64,000 bases of DNA from Nematostella vectensis (Eukaryota > Cnidaria > Anthozoa > Actiniaria > Edwardsiidae), in assembly GCF_932526225.1 (NCBI RefSeq), contig NC_064048.1:12781665-12845664 (forward strand). Direction: 5' to 3'. The stretch's first letter is position 1. Each line of letters opens with the position of its first letter. Position numbers and translations under genes: made by a program. The notes beneath the pieces were generated by a model. The model was given only the letters and a program-made list of their open reading frames with translations, was not told the origin of the DNA and made no database searches. Positions 1 through 11,652 of this stretch are shown here, in pieces.

Positions 1-1463
1 ATTTGTAAAAATGATTTGTTTATCTTGTGTTTCTCAGCCATCTAAAATAAATCAAGAGATCTTATTTAAAGAGACTTTTTTTCCAAATGCAAATGATCAT
101 TTGAAAGTAAATGTATCCCATATTTACCTTAAAATATCACCCCAAGTGACTTGTGACTTGTTATTCTTTAGAAGCTAATCCAATGCACGAACACACTGAG
201 CAATCGCTCATACAACAACGCAGTAAATTGAATGCTTTTGTTAATCTTTCAGCGCCGGTAACCCCAAACCACCGGTAGACCAAACAATCAGTTTGTGCTG
301 TGTCTAATGGAGCGAAGAGTCGCGCAGGTACCTTTTAGCTCAGGAGTTATCTTTTTACTCAATGAAGTCCGAGGGGTCAATGACTTGCCTTGGCGTTTGA
401 CTGGTCCACTGAAAAATCTGTTTTCGCGCCAACCGAAAGTATTTTTTCTGTTAAAACACTCACATTCAACCCATTCATGATAATCAGCATTTTATTCTGG
501 TACCGATAGTACTGGCTGGAGAATAGAGCGACAATAAGACATACTTGTTAAAGCAAGGCAGAAAAAAGAGCGAAAGATGAAAGAAACAATAAGATATACT
601 TCTTAAATAATGTCGAGCGACCACTCCTTTATCATATGTTACAATTGAGAATACATTCTGTTTATTTGCAAGAAAATTCGAAATAACCATCCGCTATCGA
701 AGTTTAATAACCTATTTACGATATTTTACTTAAAGTATCTCAGACACTTGCTTAAATTAGCCGATGGAAAGGGATTCATTCAATGAGTTGGCATTGTGCG
801 GGAGCATAAAATGGCGGCCTGGTTGGCCTTCTTTAAGCCAGAAAAAAAAAATCATTTATTTTCGGGATGACGAAGGAGCATCATTTTATTCAATAAAACA
901 TGAAAATTAAAAGAAATATATATTTATTATATGGCTACGATAGTCGAGCGCTGTGAGTGGCTCATTGATAATCGTGACATTCCCGTATTGCCCGTCTCTG
1001 AGGGCATTACGGAATTCCGTATTGACCTACGAAAAAATTTTCACAATCTTCTGTTTTTTTATTTTTTTTTCCACCTTCAAACTGCAAAATGAGCTACAGC
1101 GAACATTCGAGTATCGAATTCTAACACCCAGAAGAAACAGAAATGGTTGGCGGCGGTTCGTCTTTTTCCGTATCCGGAGCGGGACATTTTGTGAGATTTT
1201 TTGTGTTGTTTTGTTCGGTTGTACGAATTTCGCTAAAACAAAATCGACCAAAAAACCAAAGCAACAACAACAACAAAATGGGAATGGACGAGCACTCTGT
1301 GTCGGAGTTTTATTATCCTGAAGAGATTGAAGAGGAAAATTTTGACAAACGAGTCGGCGAGCGCCACCGATAGCCAAGAAATACATAGGATAAACAAAGG
1401 CAAATGAATAAATAACAAGGGGTGTAAATACCCAGAAAAGTCTCTTGAAGTTAAAAGTACTAC
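1..1463. other. AT-rich DNA with no supported gene
   Basis: I see no convincing exon here. Short open frames on both strands lack family resemblance and splice context. The stretch lies downstream of the minus-strand exon at 1464-1737, so it should be intron 1 of that gene and may hide small further exons that cannot be called by eye. Confidence 0.4.
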
Positions 1464-1737
1464 CTGTTATTTGTAAATGCAATATTTCCATCAAATCGTA
1501 AAGCAGCACAAAGCGATTGGCCTTTTCATTTTCCTTCAGAAGTTTGTTCTCTACATACCGTGGAGTTTTAGAACTAAACAGTCCATTCATGCCGTGAAGA
1601 CTGACAGCTAGACTTTCTTTGTTATTGTTTGGATCAACTTCACCTATGATTAAACCTGTAGCTTCCAAAAAATGAAAATAGAAAGAAAATAGCCCGAAAA
1701 GTCGCCCAATTACTTGTGGTTGAATCTTTTCGCTCAT
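1464..1737 (-). CDS. First coding exon of an unidentified gene
   Basis: The minus strand opens with an ATG at 1737 and reads about 91 codons to a consensus donor (AACAG|GTAGTAC, exon end 1464), after which the frame degenerates into low-complexity sequence. The peptide begins MSEKIQPQVIGRLFGLFSFY and looks like a normal soluble protein: mixed helices, a GEVDPNNNKES turn, then a Lys/Glu-rich segment and a hydrophobic end (FVLLYDLMEILHLQ). I do not recognise the family. Three E2F-type sites just upstream suggest a cell-cycle or DNA-replication role, but that is inference from the promoter only. The remaining exons should lie to the left, partly beyond the window. Confidence 0.5.
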
Positions 1738-1739
1738 TC

Positions 1740-1950
1740 ACATTTTTGATTTGACAGCGCGCGAGTGTTTCTTGTTTTCCCGCCTTTTTGATATCGATCG
1801 ATAAACTAATCGATATTCGCGCGAAAGCGAAAGTTGATTTGTTTTCTTGTCAATTCTATTTTAAAAAGCCATATAATAAACAACTTACTAACCTCGAACC
1901 TAGCCTCGGTCGATACGCCAAAGCTTCAGTTTGATATTTCCCGCCATGAC
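1740..1950 (-). promoter_or_regulatory. Candidate E2F-rich promoter of the exon at 1464-1737
   Basis: Within about 200 bp upstream of the ATG there are TTTTCCCGCC (1775-1784), TTCGCGCGAAA (1816-1826, an E2F-type TTTCGCGC on the minus strand) and TTTCCCGCC (1937-1945). Two ATCGAT-core stretches (about 1791-1816) resemble DREF/DRE elements. That E2F binds TTTSSCGC is established; use in this genome is inferred. No TATA box is obvious. Confidence 0.5.
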
Positions 1951-2319
1951 CTCACTCTTGGTTAGTTAGTAGTTAATATTTGCGTAGAGTAAAATAAGCA
2001 AGCGCTGTCCATCAAAGCAATTTCATGAATAAAAGCTAAGCTGATAAGAAGTTATTTTAGAAAAATATTTCTAACATAACCCATATTAAGCGGTAACCCT
2101 TTAGCACAGGGCTACCAACCTATAGCGGCAGCAGTGGACGACCGCTCATCCCAGCGGCTGGAATACAATAAAAAAAACATTAGCTCAACAAAGACTTTAT
2201 GCTAATCCAGTGTCTCCTCAAAACGCTCTAATTCGTCGAGCCTGTACCGGCTGCGTAATTTCTAGAATTGCGGGTTCAATTAGACTTATCAAAGTCGAAG
2301 ACTTGTCCGCCGGCACACG

Positions 2320-5300
2320 ATGTACGAAGACGACGTGGAGCTCGCTTACAAGAAAAAGAAGGGCGCAAGGCGACGGAGATGTCTCGTAGTTACTGTTGTA
2401 GTGCTGATAGCATTTCTTGTGGGTCTGCTCATCGGTGCCTTTGCAATATCGAGGTCTGGTTCTAAAGAAAAACACAAGATAGAAGACAGGGGTAGTCAAG
2501 CTAAGAGAGATGTTCTTCAAGAGGAATTTAGAAATCTCATGAACGCGGAAAACCTGAGAGAAAACTTGAAGTAAGTTTGTTACTTGCGGTTTGATTTAAG
2601 CTAAGGAAAATTATTATATATAAAGATCTTACCGACTCTAAAAAACTAATTAAAAATCAAAGACTTTGGAAAGCTTTTATCGAGAGTCAACTAATTGGAT
2701 GTTTCAGGAATAATTTTGAATATTATTATCATCCCAGGAGCGATATCTTTATCTGAGGAACCGGAGAAAATACTAATTCGAAACCTATTCAAACAATATT
2801 CGTCCAACAATGACATACTTTACAAGGTTTTTTTTCCAAAAACCTTGTCAATTAGCCCGCATTTCGGCGGGCTAATTGATCGACCGTCTGTTGCTCACAA
2901 GTCAACCGTGACGTCATATTCAAAAATCACTTAGTATGCTAAGTACACTGTACTTCGTCCTGACTCAGTAGACATTAGTATGCTAAGTACATGTTGTGAA
3001 GAGCCGTGCTGGGTTTCTATTGGACACCAAAATTTCAAGATTCAATACAGTACATTTATTTTTCGCATTTCAATCATTTATATATCATTTATATTGACTT
3101 ATTAGTATATTTGTCTTAAAATATTCTTATAGTTTTGTGATTTATGGGGTATATGAAGAAGACAAAGTGAACAATGAGAGAAAGTTTCTAGAGCCCAAAT
3201 TAACCGTTTTTCGTGTTCGACACAAGGCAGGTAATGTAATGCTTATTGTAGCTATCACTGAAAAACAAACACTGAAAAGTAGCAAAAATGGCAAGTGCCA
3301 TAAGCTAAGCTAAGAGAAGGGTAATTATTTGGCGGGGGGGGGGGGGGGGGGGTGGGAGTGGGGAGGGCTGCAATGCTTGGGTTGCTATTTTTTTAGCATC
3401 GATTTGGAGGAGGGTCTCAATCTTTCGATACAGGGTTTAGAGGAGGGCCATATTTTTTTAACAGGGGAGAACCCCAGACCCCCTTCAAAATAGATAAATT
3501 AATGTGATGCGCCTTCTGCTTGCGATTTCATGACTTTCCTTTGGCTGGCGTTGAAAATCATTACACCCTAAAGTGTGGCTTCTACTATTTTCATCTTTTG
3601 CAGTTTTGGTTTTATGAACTTCCATCAATTATTTTACGAATTTCGATTAATCGAAATTCGTCCTCCCCCCTCCCACTAACTTTTCAGATTGGTAGTATGA
3701 GAACATATTTAAATAAGATTTCTCCCACTAACTTTTCAGATTGGTAGTATGAGAACATATTTAAATAAGATTTCAGTTTCAGGAGCTAATGATGCTGTTT
3801 CTACTTTGGTTTTAACAATGATAGGGGAACATGCCCCCAGAACCCCCCCCCCCCCCCCCCCCACCCATACAAAATTATTTCAAATAATATTGTATCAATA
3901 TTGTTTGAAACCCCCGAAAAATGGGCTCGAAATCAACTTTTCTCCTGGCTTGGTGGTGTTTAAGGCGAACCCCGCCGCCCCCCCCCCTTTAGGGGCATGT
4001 CTAAGTCAGTCCCCCCCCCCCCCCCCCCACACACACACATTAATTTTAGAAAAACGTAGGAAGAAACCACCGGACAGCTTCTATCTGCTGCTTGTGGTCT
4101 GCGTCGACAGTTGATTAATTAATAAAACCTTTAAAAGAAAAAGTCGACAACAACGCAGATTTATGCGGATGGAGTCATACCTATTGAAAAAATAAGAATA
4201 ACCGCGACTCCATCCGCAAAGCAAGAGAAGCCACACTGATAGCTCGCGCTGGCATTCTTGAACCCGGTGGCCTCAACCGGCGTGAAGAAACCGTTTAGCT
4301 ACTTAGTAATCCACACCACCCTATTTACCATCTTCCATAAGTCACTCAATTACTATTTTTACCTTTTGTTAGTTAATCATCAATGAACTTTGTACTTTGT
4401 CACTCAATTACTATTTTTACCTTTTTTTAGTTAATCCTCAATGAACTTTGTACATATACTAGCTATAACATGCCATTGTAACTCATTTATAACCTGAAGA
4501 AGGCAGGTATTGGCCTGCCGAAATATCGTTCTAAAAAACATAAATCTGCGTTGTTGTCGACTTTTTCTTCTTTTAAAGGTTTTATTAATTTTAGTCCTTT
4601 TTTTTTGTTCTGGGGGAGGGCCTTTGCTTTTGGTCGCCCTTTTTGAGGGGGGGTCGAAATTGTTTGCGTAGTAGGTAATGTTTGACGTTTTTTGAAAGAG
4701 TGCGAATTAGATATTTTAGATCATAAGGTATTTTTGACCAAAGATCTGTTGCCATTTGAGATAGGGGCAATTTTCCTATATTTGCTCGAAGTTTTTCCCT
4801 ATCAATATTTTCGGTAGTGGCATATCTAGTATTGTATGAATGAACATTTTTGGCAGCCATATTTGAAGGAATTATTTAAGATGGTAGGGAGCTTAACATG
4901 GACACTCGCTGATAACATATGGGGACTTGAAAAGTTTACAAACTCTGTTGATGCAATAAACATTAAAAAAAAAACTATTATTAGTAATAACTAGGCATTG
5001 ACAAGGATGCATTTTTTTTTCGTTTCCAAAATTCCGTATTCAGGAGTCCAATATCGTAAGGTTTTTTTTAAACCAATTGACTTTCAAAGTATATCAATAT
5101 GAAGATCCACCCTTGCTTGACATGATTTCCGTGAAACTCATTTCAACATTAAAACGCCATTGAGTTATGACAATTTTACTCGTGCGTCTTGAAGGCCATT
5201 TCGCCTTTTTGTCTTATTTGAACCTCCTGCCGGCTAGTTAATGAGGTAACGCGCCAACGATTTCTGAAATGTCCAGCCATTCTGCCCGATGGTTGATCAT

Positions 5301-8300
5301 ATTCATATGTCTTGTAGTGCTTTGTAATAAAAAGGAGGTCGATCAGATTCCTAATACATATATGCAGATATGGGTGATAGGATTTTAAATGTGAAGCGCT
5401 TATAACATGGTTTATTATACTGTATACGCGCTTTATAAATGCTATATATAATTTCCTTTAGTGCCTTGTAGTCAGGGGAATTTCAAAGTCGATCATATTC
5501 TTCTTACTTGTAGTAAGGAGAAGTTTATACTTGATCATATTCATCTTTCCTTTAGTGCTTTATAGTAAGGAGAAGTTTCCAGTTGATCATACTCATCTTT
5601 CTCCTCAGATACTTTTCATCGCGTCCTCACATCGCGGGGAGCCCACGGCAGGTAGAGCTTGCGAACGACCTAGCACGACGATGGAGGGAAGCTGGGTTCG
5701 ACCGCGTGGAGATGCCCCAGTACCAAGTCTTGCTGTCATTTCCACAGAAAGACAAACCGAACCTTGTCACTCTGTTGCATAGTAACGGGTCCATAGCCTA
5801 TCAGACGAGTGCGGAGGAACAGGTGAGGGCGTTTAACAACAAAAATGCTGAAAAATGTTTTAATAATTGTCATATTAACCTATTGTTATATATAATAATT
5901 GTCATATTAACCTATGGCAATTATCATAATCACTATGACAATCATCATTATCACCTATGGCAATTATCATAATCACCTATGACAATCATCATTATCACCA
6001 ATGACAATTACACCATTATCAACTATGGCAATTATCATTATCACCTATGACAATCATCATAATCAACTATGACAATCATCATAATCACCTATGGCAATTA
6101 TCATAATCACCTATGACAATCATCATTATCACCTATGACAATTACACCATTATCACCTATGGCAATTATCATTATCACCTATGACAATCATCATAATCAA
6201 CTATGACAATCATCATAATCACCTATGGCAATTATCATAATCACCTATGACAATCATCATTATCACCTATGACAATTACACCATTATCACCTATGGCAAT
6301 TATCATAATCACCTATGACAATTATCATTATCACCTATGACAATTATCATTATCACCTATGACAATTACACCATTATCACCTATGACAATTATCATTATC
6401 ACCTATGACAATCATCATAATCAACTATGACAATCATCATAATCACCTATGGCAATTATCATAATCACCTATGACAATCATCATTATCACCAATGACAAT
6501 TACACCATTATCACCTATGGCAATTATCATTATCACCAATGACAATTATCATTATCACCTATGACAATTATCATTATCACCTATGACAATCATCATAATC
6601 AAATATGAAAATCATCATAATCACCTATGGCAATTATTATAATCACCTATGACAATCCTCATTATCACCTATGACAATTACACCATTATCACCTATGACA
6701 ATTATCATTATCACCTATGTCAACTATCATTATCATAACATTGAAGCCCTATTGCTTTCCTTCAAGGGGGATAAGTATTACGAATGAATTAAAAAACAAC
6801 ATCATGTAACATTTCATTGTTTGTCATCCATATTGTGCGACATCCTGTCGCGTGACACCTTTTTAAAAGACACTTGTATCGTGTTACCCTTAATGCTGTT
6901 GCTATACGTATGCGGCGTGAATTCTGTTGCGTGACAAGTGTTGCGTGACAACTGTATAGCACCCTTACCATGTCACGCCATGAGCGTGACATTCCACCAA
7001 CTCTTGTCTTGAAGATCGCAGAACCTAGCGAGAACGACACACTCGTCATCCCCCCCTTCCTGGGTTACGCCCCGAGCGGCACCGTGGAGGGGGAGCTTGT
7101 CTACGTCAACTACGGGCGCCTCGAGGACTTCGCGCGTCTGCGGGACAATCTCGGGATCAATATTACCGGCAAGATCGCTATCATGCGCTATGGGAAGAAC
7201 TTTAGGGGAAATAAGGTACGAGTGCTAGGGAGCTAAGGCTGTTGGTTTACCATGGGAAAGGGTATTGATATTCGGCTTAGTGATAGGTATAAGGGTAAGA
7301 TTATTCCTGTACCAAGAAGCTTCAGGCAACATGGCGTTGAAGCAGTACAACATTATTCAACTCGTTGATTTCCTTTCAACTAATACGCTCGAATCTCAGT
7401 TGATAAGCGAGGTACTTGAATATCAATATAAACATAGGTGTTATTGAAAACTATAAAACCGTCAAAAGAGTTTGCATTTATTTATAGAATCATGTCAAAC
7501 CTAGGTACCTTGTCACTTCCAAAGTAATACATACAGTATATGTCTGTGTCTGTCTCGTATAATTATACATTTAAATCTTGACATTAGGTGGCAAACGCTG
7601 CAAAAAGTGGAGCCATCGGAGCCATCCTGTTCTCGGACCCTGCGGACTACGCCCCCATGGGGTACACTGCTAATGACACCTACCCCAGCACACCCTGGCT
7701 ACCATCTACTGGGGCGCAGCGGGGCTCCATCTATACGGGAAAGGGTATCGGAGACCCTCTGACTCCTGGCTTACCCTCCATCCCCGGGATGTACCGGAGG
7801 CCGTATAGCCAGAGCGAATTACCCGCTATACCGGCACACCCGATGTCGTACGGAGACGCTGTGCACTTCCTCTCGAAGATGGCAGGTAAGAAAGATGGCA
7901 GGTAAGAAAGATGGCAGGTAAGAAAGATGACAGGCAAGAAAGATGGCAGGTAAGAAAGATGGCAGGCAAGAAAGATGGCAGGCAAGAGAGATGGAAGGCA
8001 AGAAAGATGGCAGGAAAGAAAGATGGCAGGTGAGAAAGATGGCAGGTAAGAAAGATGGCAGGTAAGAAAGATGACAGGCAAGAAAGATGGCAGGCAAGAA
8101 AAACTGTTTTACTTTTACTGGTGAGTGTATTTTCTATGGCTCCCTTTGGTTATTACTTTTTTAACATTGCGACGAGTCCTAACCCTACGTCCCAGGCGTT
8201 GCAGGCTTCATTTCTTATACAGTGCGACGGGCGCTCGCTTATGGAAACCTAGATCCATGAAGTACCCAACAAGCTCATGTGTGAGGTTCTATGTCCATGT

Positions 8301-9778
8301 TGTATTCATGATCTTTGTTGCTGTTTTACTTAGGTTCTGCAGTACCGAAAGAATGGCGCGGCTCTCTCGACATCAGCTACAATCTCGGTCCGGGGCTCAC
8401 AAACAACATGCGAGTCAAACTAGAAGTGCACAATGAACTAGAAATCAAGACCATCTACAACGTGATCGGTACCATATATGGTCAAGAAGAGCCCGACCGC
8501 TACGTGCTCATGGGTAATCATAGAGACTCATGGGTGTTCGGCGCCGTCGATGCTTCAACTGGGACAGCGGTTACTGCCGAGATATCACGTGGTTTTGGGG
8601 AGTTAATGAAGAAAGGCTGGCGGCCCAGAAGGACCATCATGATGTGCAGTTGGGGTGGAGAAGAGTTCAGTTTGATCGGTTCTAGGGAATGGGTCGAGCA
8701 GCATTCCAAGGCTTTAAGCGAGCGCGCAATTACCTACATCAACCTGGACATCGCCGTCGGCGGGAACTTTGTCCCAAGCGCCTCAGGGAGCCCATTGCTG
8801 AAGTCCCCCATCATGTCTCAACTGAGGACAGTACAAGACACCAACGCCAAGAAAACCCTGTATGACGTCATGACGGAGAGACAACCCTCCATGACCACGC
8901 CCAAGGAGCCGATTTACAAAATGGTGGGATCTGGAAGCGACTACGCCGGCTTTTACCATAAGGTCGGGGTCCCTGTTTCGGACTTTACATATGATATGGG
9001 GTACAATAATAGATCCCTGTTCTACCCGGTGTACCACTCTCAGCATGATACGTTCCACTGGATGGTGAAGTTCATTGATCCTGATTTTGCCATCCACAAG
9101 TCTATGGCTGAGCTGGGAGGGTCTCTCCTGCTTGATATCGCAGACGCTCCTCTGTTGCCGCTATCAGTTGGTGAATACGCAAAAAAGCTCAACAAATCCT
9201 TCGCTGTGTTGAGCCAAAGGAAAATCTTCGCCAATAAGAGTATCTCACTGGTTGCCCTTGAAAACGCCACACGCGCGTTTATGATGGCAGCTGATAAGTT
9301 CGTGGAAATCGTGGAACGCGCGCGCGAGGATCCGGATGCTCACAGCTTCGCGCTACTGCGCAGACTTAACAACCAGATGGTCCAGGTAAGTCACGTGATA
9401 GCTAGCTACATACAAACTTTGAAACTTTGACCTTGACGTAATATCCACCTTGACCCTGACCTCAACCTTGAGGACCGGTCGAGAAGTCGTTTATCATGCC
9501 ACACTTTATCGAGACCAACATCATCTCGCATTCTAACCCAGGTCGAGAAGTCGTTCATCAACTGGCAAGGTCTTCCAGGGCGGCCCTTAGTGCGCCACGT
9601 GCTGTTCGCGCCGGAACTTCATAACACATACGGGACATCAAGTTTTCCGGGCATCAGCGACGCAGTATACACTGCCAGCCAATCAGGCAAAGGATGGGAT
9701 GACGTAAAGATACAGATATCCATAGCAACCGAATGTGTTATGGCTGCGACGGAAGCTATTCGTCCCCTCTCGTCATGA
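2320..9778 (+). CDS. Glutamate carboxypeptidase II / NAALADase-like peptidase, six exons
   Basis: Type II membrane zinc peptidase of the M28B family (FOLH1/NAALAD2 type), which trims C-terminal glutamate from N-acetyl-aspartyl-glutamate or folyl-polyglutamate; the substrate here is inferred. Exons read from GT/AG borders: 2320-2570, 5609-5822, 7015-7215, 7588-7885, 8334-9385, 9542-9778. They sum to 2,253 nt, or 750 residues plus stop, the usual family length, and phases agree at every junction. Residues about 1-20 are cytosolic and basic (KKKKGARRRR); about 21-44 form the signal anchor; then come the protease-associated (PA) region and the M28 domain. Visible metal/catalytic residues: His and Asp in GNHRDSWVFGAVDASTG, the Glu pair in WGGEEFSLIGS, Asp in NLDIAVGGNF, His in YHSQHDTF. 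The C-terminal dimerisation helices end in exon 6. It appears intact and functional. Confidence 0.9.
2822..2879. repeat. Two back-to-back hairpins
   Basis: ACAAGGTTTTT pairs with AAAAACCTTGT (2822-2848). Immediately after, TCAATTAGCCCGC (2848-2860) pairs perfectly over 13 bp with GCGGGCTAATTGA (2867-2879) across a 6-nt loop. They are probably ends of a fold-back/MITE-type element in intron 1; no transposase is present. Confidence 0.6.
3668..3771. repeat. 52-bp tandem duplication
   Basis: The segment CTCCCACTAACTTTTCAG through AAATAAGATTT occurs twice in direct tandem with no visible differences, so the duplication is recent. It lies inside intron 1. Confidence 0.8.
4119..4588 (+). mobile_element. 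Truncated Penelope-like retroelement with terminal inverted repeats
   Basis: Inverted arms of about 47-50 bp (4119-4165 and 4539-4588) match except for a 3-nt indel. Just inside the left arm a plus-strand frame (about 4210-4280) reads RKAREATLIARAGILEPGG followed by LNRRE, which resembles the C-terminus of a GIY-YIG/retroelement protein. Near the right end, CCTGAAGAAGGCAGG and GGCCTGCCGAAATATCG form the hairpin commonly seen at Penelope-type 3' ends. Between them a unit of about 60 bp (GTCACTCAATTACTATTTTT and onward) is present twice. The family call rests on memory of these signatures; a MITE is the alternative. Confidence 0.5.
4591..4860 (-). pseudogene. LINE reverse-transcriptase C-terminal fragment
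   Basis: An 89-codon minus-strand frame carries VHSYNTRYA followed by a basic segment, LPLSQMATDLWSKIPYDLK and a Lys/Leu-rich tail. HSYNTR followed by a G..LWN.IP-type stretch is the usual ending of CR1/L2-like non-LTR retrotransposon polymerases. No reverse-transcriptase catalytic motif is present, so this is only the 3' end of a copy, abutting the Penelope-like fragment. Confidence 0.5.
5823..7014 (+). other. Intron 2 of the NAALADase-like gene, mostly minisatellite
   Basis: Runs from CAG|GTGAGG to CTTGAAG|ATC. About 870 bp of it is the CCTATGACAATTATCATTAT-type repeat; the rest (6736-7014) holds several degenerate GTTGCGTGACA-like motifs and nothing that reads as an exon. Confidence 0.75.
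5869..6735. repeat. Minisatellite of about 20-24 bp units in intron 2
   Basis: Units of the form CACCTATGACAATCATCAT, alternating with GGCAATTATCATAAT and GACAATTACACCATTAT variants, fill about 870 bp. Variants recur in the same order (for example CAATTACACCATTATCA roughly every 120-150 bp), so there is a higher-order periodicity. Confidence 0.9.
7216..7587 (+). other. Intron 3 of the NAALADase-like gene
   Basis: AATAAG|GTACGAG to GACATTAG|GTGGC, 372 bp. No repeats or nested gene seen. Confidence 0.8.
7870..8104. repeat. Minisatellite made of the exon-4 splice donor
   Basis: About fifteen copies of a unit of about 15 bp, AAGATGGCAGGTAAG with small variants (GGCAAG, GACAGG, GGTGAG). The first copy is the real end of exon 4 and its 5' splice site (ATGGCAG|GTAAG at 7885/7886); the rest lie in intron 4 and many keep a usable GGTAAG. 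The reverse strand reads as a Pro/Leu/Ser repeat that is not a gene. Confidence 0.9.
8105..8333 (+). other. Remainder of intron 4
   Basis: Unique AT-rich sequence ending in a good polypyrimidine tract and acceptor (TTGCTGTTTTACTTAG). No other feature seen. Confidence 0.7.
9477..9560. repeat. Direct repeat of the exon-6 start inside intron 5
   Basis: GGTCGAGAAGTCGTTTATCA at 9477-9496 repeats 9541-9560 with one mismatch. The intronic copy is preceded by CCG rather than CAG, so it lacks the acceptor dinucleotide at the equivalent position. Confidence 0.8.
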
Positions 9779-11652
9779 ACTTACTGAAAAGGACTATTGC
9801 CGTCAAGGACATTGGACCCTCCATAACTCGAACTTTCTCCCTGACTGAATAGGACTTCTATTGTCGTCAAGGACATTGGACCCTCCATAACACTGATCCT
9901 TGTTGCTACGCTCGCACTTAGCTGCTCTGGGTGTATTGGATTTGTACACAGGTATCCTTGGGTCACGGATTGTTTACCGAAATGTCATCCTTTTAGTACG
10001 GGGTAAAATGTTGAGCCCTCTTATCCCATAACGTTTTCGACTCCGAAAAATTTCGAAAAAGACAACAAATATATAATCGGATCCCTCGTATCGTCATTCT
10101 GACAACTCCTCCCCCTCCCTAAAAGACAATTAGGTTAGCCCCCCCCTCCCCCCAAAAATAATGCTGATTTCTAAAAACACATCCTTTCATCTCGTATACG
10201 GACTCGCGGGAAGTGATCCAAATACACATCTCGTGCACAAGCTTCCCTTTTTTGGCATCTGATCGCACGATTCCACCGGCAGTTTCTATTCGCTTACATA
10301 CAGGAGAGAGAAGGCTCCGCGGGTTTCCCTGGCTATCGAATATATCGATCATGTCTATTTTTTTTATCACATTCTTTTGTGCTCCATGTATGAAAGCTAC
10401 TAGCATTTTTTTCTCATAAGAGCTACTAACTGTTATTTCTTTTATAAGACCCTTTCTAATCACCTTACACTTGACACGTTCATGTAATGTACATATGAAC
10501 TGAAACTAAATTTAGCAGACGCAAGTTTTTGTTACAGTTTGTTATAATTTAATGATTAAAGAACATTTTAATTTCAGTTGTTATTGATTATTGTCTACAA
10601 ATCGAACAATCGCTCAAATAAAGTGACCTGTTTTTTTTTTTTTTTACGAAAATAGCAAAATTGTGATATAAAGTGTCGCGAAATATCGCCACCTCCAAAT
10701 CGCGAAGTTTTGACTTCGAGAAAATTAAGGGTAATAATGCATAACGTCCCAGTGAAGTATCGTAGTTTTATATACACTAAATTGTGAGAACATTTTCAGC
10801 CGAAAAATGCTTCAAAATTAAAAACGGCATGAAACAGAAGAGTTAATTATTTTAAACTACTCGAATTGTTTTCTCTAATCCTGACAATATTAATTACGAA
10901 GCAATCAAAGCAAATCGAACAAAAGAGTCATTCGTGCGAGGATGTGACCCTCATTGAAATATTACCCCTCTGTGATTACATTACCTCATGAGGGATCAAA
11001 GATTCAGACGTTACCAAGCAGACGAAAGTGTCAACATCAGTCACGCTTGCATGAAGAGTACGCGTTAATATAATTACTGCTGCAGACACAGGGCACTTTA
11101 TTCCGCGTTAATATACGTTCTGTTGTAGACATTGGTAACGACGCCAAACGGGCGCTTAACTCAAAAGGAGCGACACGCGTGCATTTAAAGATTATCTATT
11201 TCCATTGCGTACAAATCGAGCTGGTGGTCTGACGGAGTCTGATGTTTTGTCGTCCGGAATGCGTGAACTCATCATCAGTAATAGAACAGGACGCGCTGTT
11301 TAACAGCCACCAGTACATTCTTGTTGGAGGAGACGTGGATTTGGATTTGTCAAGAGATACGGTAAAACATGTTATTAGAAGAGCATGTTGAATTTGCCGG
11401 GATAGCGATATCATTTGTCACGCTTTGAAGGAGTCTGCATGGAAGTCTATCAGTGCGAAACGTCTAAAGAATCCACCAGGACCTGAATACTTAACTTCCA
11501 GGTGTTTGCTGTTTACGAGATTAATCAGACTGGGTATAACAGACCTAATAGACTTTAACTTGCAATAATTAATTCTCAAATTGATTTAACTGGGATTTGA
11601 TTAGGAAAAGGTATTCAAAAGCGGAGAGTTGGATCTAAGATAGCGGGTTGCT
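9779..11652. other. Intergenic, no supported gene
   Basis: Contains a direct duplication of GTCAAGGACATTGGACCCTC (about 9803 and 9867), a poly-T run near 10632 and duplicated CGCGTTAATATA motifs (about 11061 and 11104). A 114-codon minus-strand frame at 10119-10463 has no recognisable motif. Polyadenylation of the peptidase gene should occur soon after 9778. Confidence 0.5.

Larger units (their letters stand above)
2571..5608 (+). other. Intron 1 of the NAALADase-like gene
   Basis: A 3-kb intron between TTGAA|GTAAGT and CTCCTCAG|ATAC. It holds two adjacent hairpins (2822-2879), a poly-G run (about 3333-3351), poly-C runs (about 3842-3861 and 4012-4028), a 52-bp tandem duplication (3668-3771), a Penelope-like fragment, a LINE 3' fragment, and degenerate copies of a GATCATATTCAT-type motif between about 5296 and 5600. 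Confidence 0.75.

Noticed and set aside
1027-1463. Continuation of the minus-strand frame beyond the donor at 1464
   Set aside because: Past GTAGTAC it turns into a Cys/Phe run from a CAA repeat and low-complexity text, as expected for an intron.
7731-8097. Minus-strand frames reading as Pro/Leu/Ser-rich repeats
   Set aside because: Antisense of the splice-donor minisatellite and of exon 4.
10119-10463. 114-codon minus-strand frame
   Set aside because: No domain, no splice or promoter context, and composition like the surrounding intergenic DNA.
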